From Lachnospiraceae bacterium (GTDB taxonomy: Bacteria; Bacillota; Clostridia; Lachnospirales; Lachnospiraceae): a stretch of 23,426 nucleotides of DNA. Of the stretch, positions 23,308 to 23,426 are shown piece by piece. The notes under the pieces are model-generated. The model made no database searches. It had not been told where the DNA came from and saw nothing but the letters and a program-made list of their open reading frames with translations. The position numbers were made by a program, and so were the translations under genes. The stretch's first letter is position 1; every line of letters begins with the position of its first letter. The stretch spans positions 1-23,426 of the forward strand of contig JAFVAA010000925.1 of the NCBI GenBank assembly GCA_017476305.1, read 5' to 3'.

Positions 23308-23426
23308 GTGCAGCCTACCGGTGTGGCAACCGGGGATAATGAGCGGATGGCGCACCCGGATTTCAGAGTAGAACTCACTTCCGGAGAGTGGCGACTTGCA
23401 GATGGTATCTGGATGGACATGATACC
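23308..23426 (+). CDS. Possible start of a gene running off the window end
   Basis: GTG 23308, 11 bases after AAGGAG, opens a frame that stays open to the end: it begins VQPTGVATGDNERMAH (start residue read as Met) and continues with VELTSGEWRLADGIW. The composition is protein-like and the frame has no stop for 39 codons. An in-frame ATG at 23347 is an alternative start. I do not recognise the product. The segment also has pairings, GGGTGC (23306-23311) with GCACCC (23352-23357), so a non-coding role cannot be excluded. Confidence 0.4.
   Translation, partial: MQPTGVATGDNERMAHPDFRVELTSGEWRLADGIWMDMI

Overview
The window looks like chromosome or integrated mobile DNA from a Gram-positive Clostridia species, most likely a gut Lachnospiraceae member. 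The basis is AGGAGG-type ribosome binding sites, sigma-A style promoters (TTGCAA-N17-TATGAT and relatives), Big_2/transglutaminase surface proteins, and large multi-REC hybrid histidine kinases, a combination typical of that family. The genus cannot be fixed from the sequence alone.

Layout. (1) 1-2297: accessory genes with a mobile-element flavour: a 164-aa protein of a type I associate with conjugative elements, a coiled-coil hypothetical, a reverse-strand XRE repressor gene broken by an amber codon beside an intact-looking palindromic operator, and a 185-aa protein that may be DUF6809-like. (2) 2298-2834: a non-coding leader with a good promoter at 2436-2464 and an intrinsic-terminator-like hairpin at 2670-2714, before the next operon. 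(3) 2835-18323: an unusual 15.5-kb, six-gene, same-strand array. It holds five histidine kinases in a row and one 2x[4Fe-4S] ferredoxin. The inputs differ: two extracytoplasmic solute-binding domains (HK1), a membrane-anchored helical sensor (HK2), tandem cytoplasmic PAS domains (HK3, HK4) and a complete APC-type amino-acid permease (HK5). The back ends are near-uniform HisKA-HATPase-REC(-REC). HK5 is frameshifted in its last REC. No DNA-binding response regulator or HPt protein is visible in the array, so its output must lie elsewhere. (4) 18364-20793: a possible self-regulated operon of a small HTH protein with a perfect palindromic operator, a secreted Big_2/transglutaminase-like protein and a WYL-domain regulator. 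(5) 20851-23426: a module of mobile-element type: a LexA-like S24 repressor with its own operator, a small zinc-ribbon protein, about 700 bases of highly structured non-coding DNA, a sigma-70 region-4 protein, and the start of a further reading frame running off the end.

How the genes may work together (inference). The kinases are spaced 31 bases or less, or overlap, and are probably co-transcribed. Two inputs (solute-binding domains and APC permease) point to amino acids or similar small polar solutes. PAS domains and the ferredoxin neighbour suggest an additional intracellular or redox input. Because mobile-element-type genes lie on both sides, the array could be cargo of an integrative element, although no integrase, relaxase or attachment site lies inside the window to prove it.
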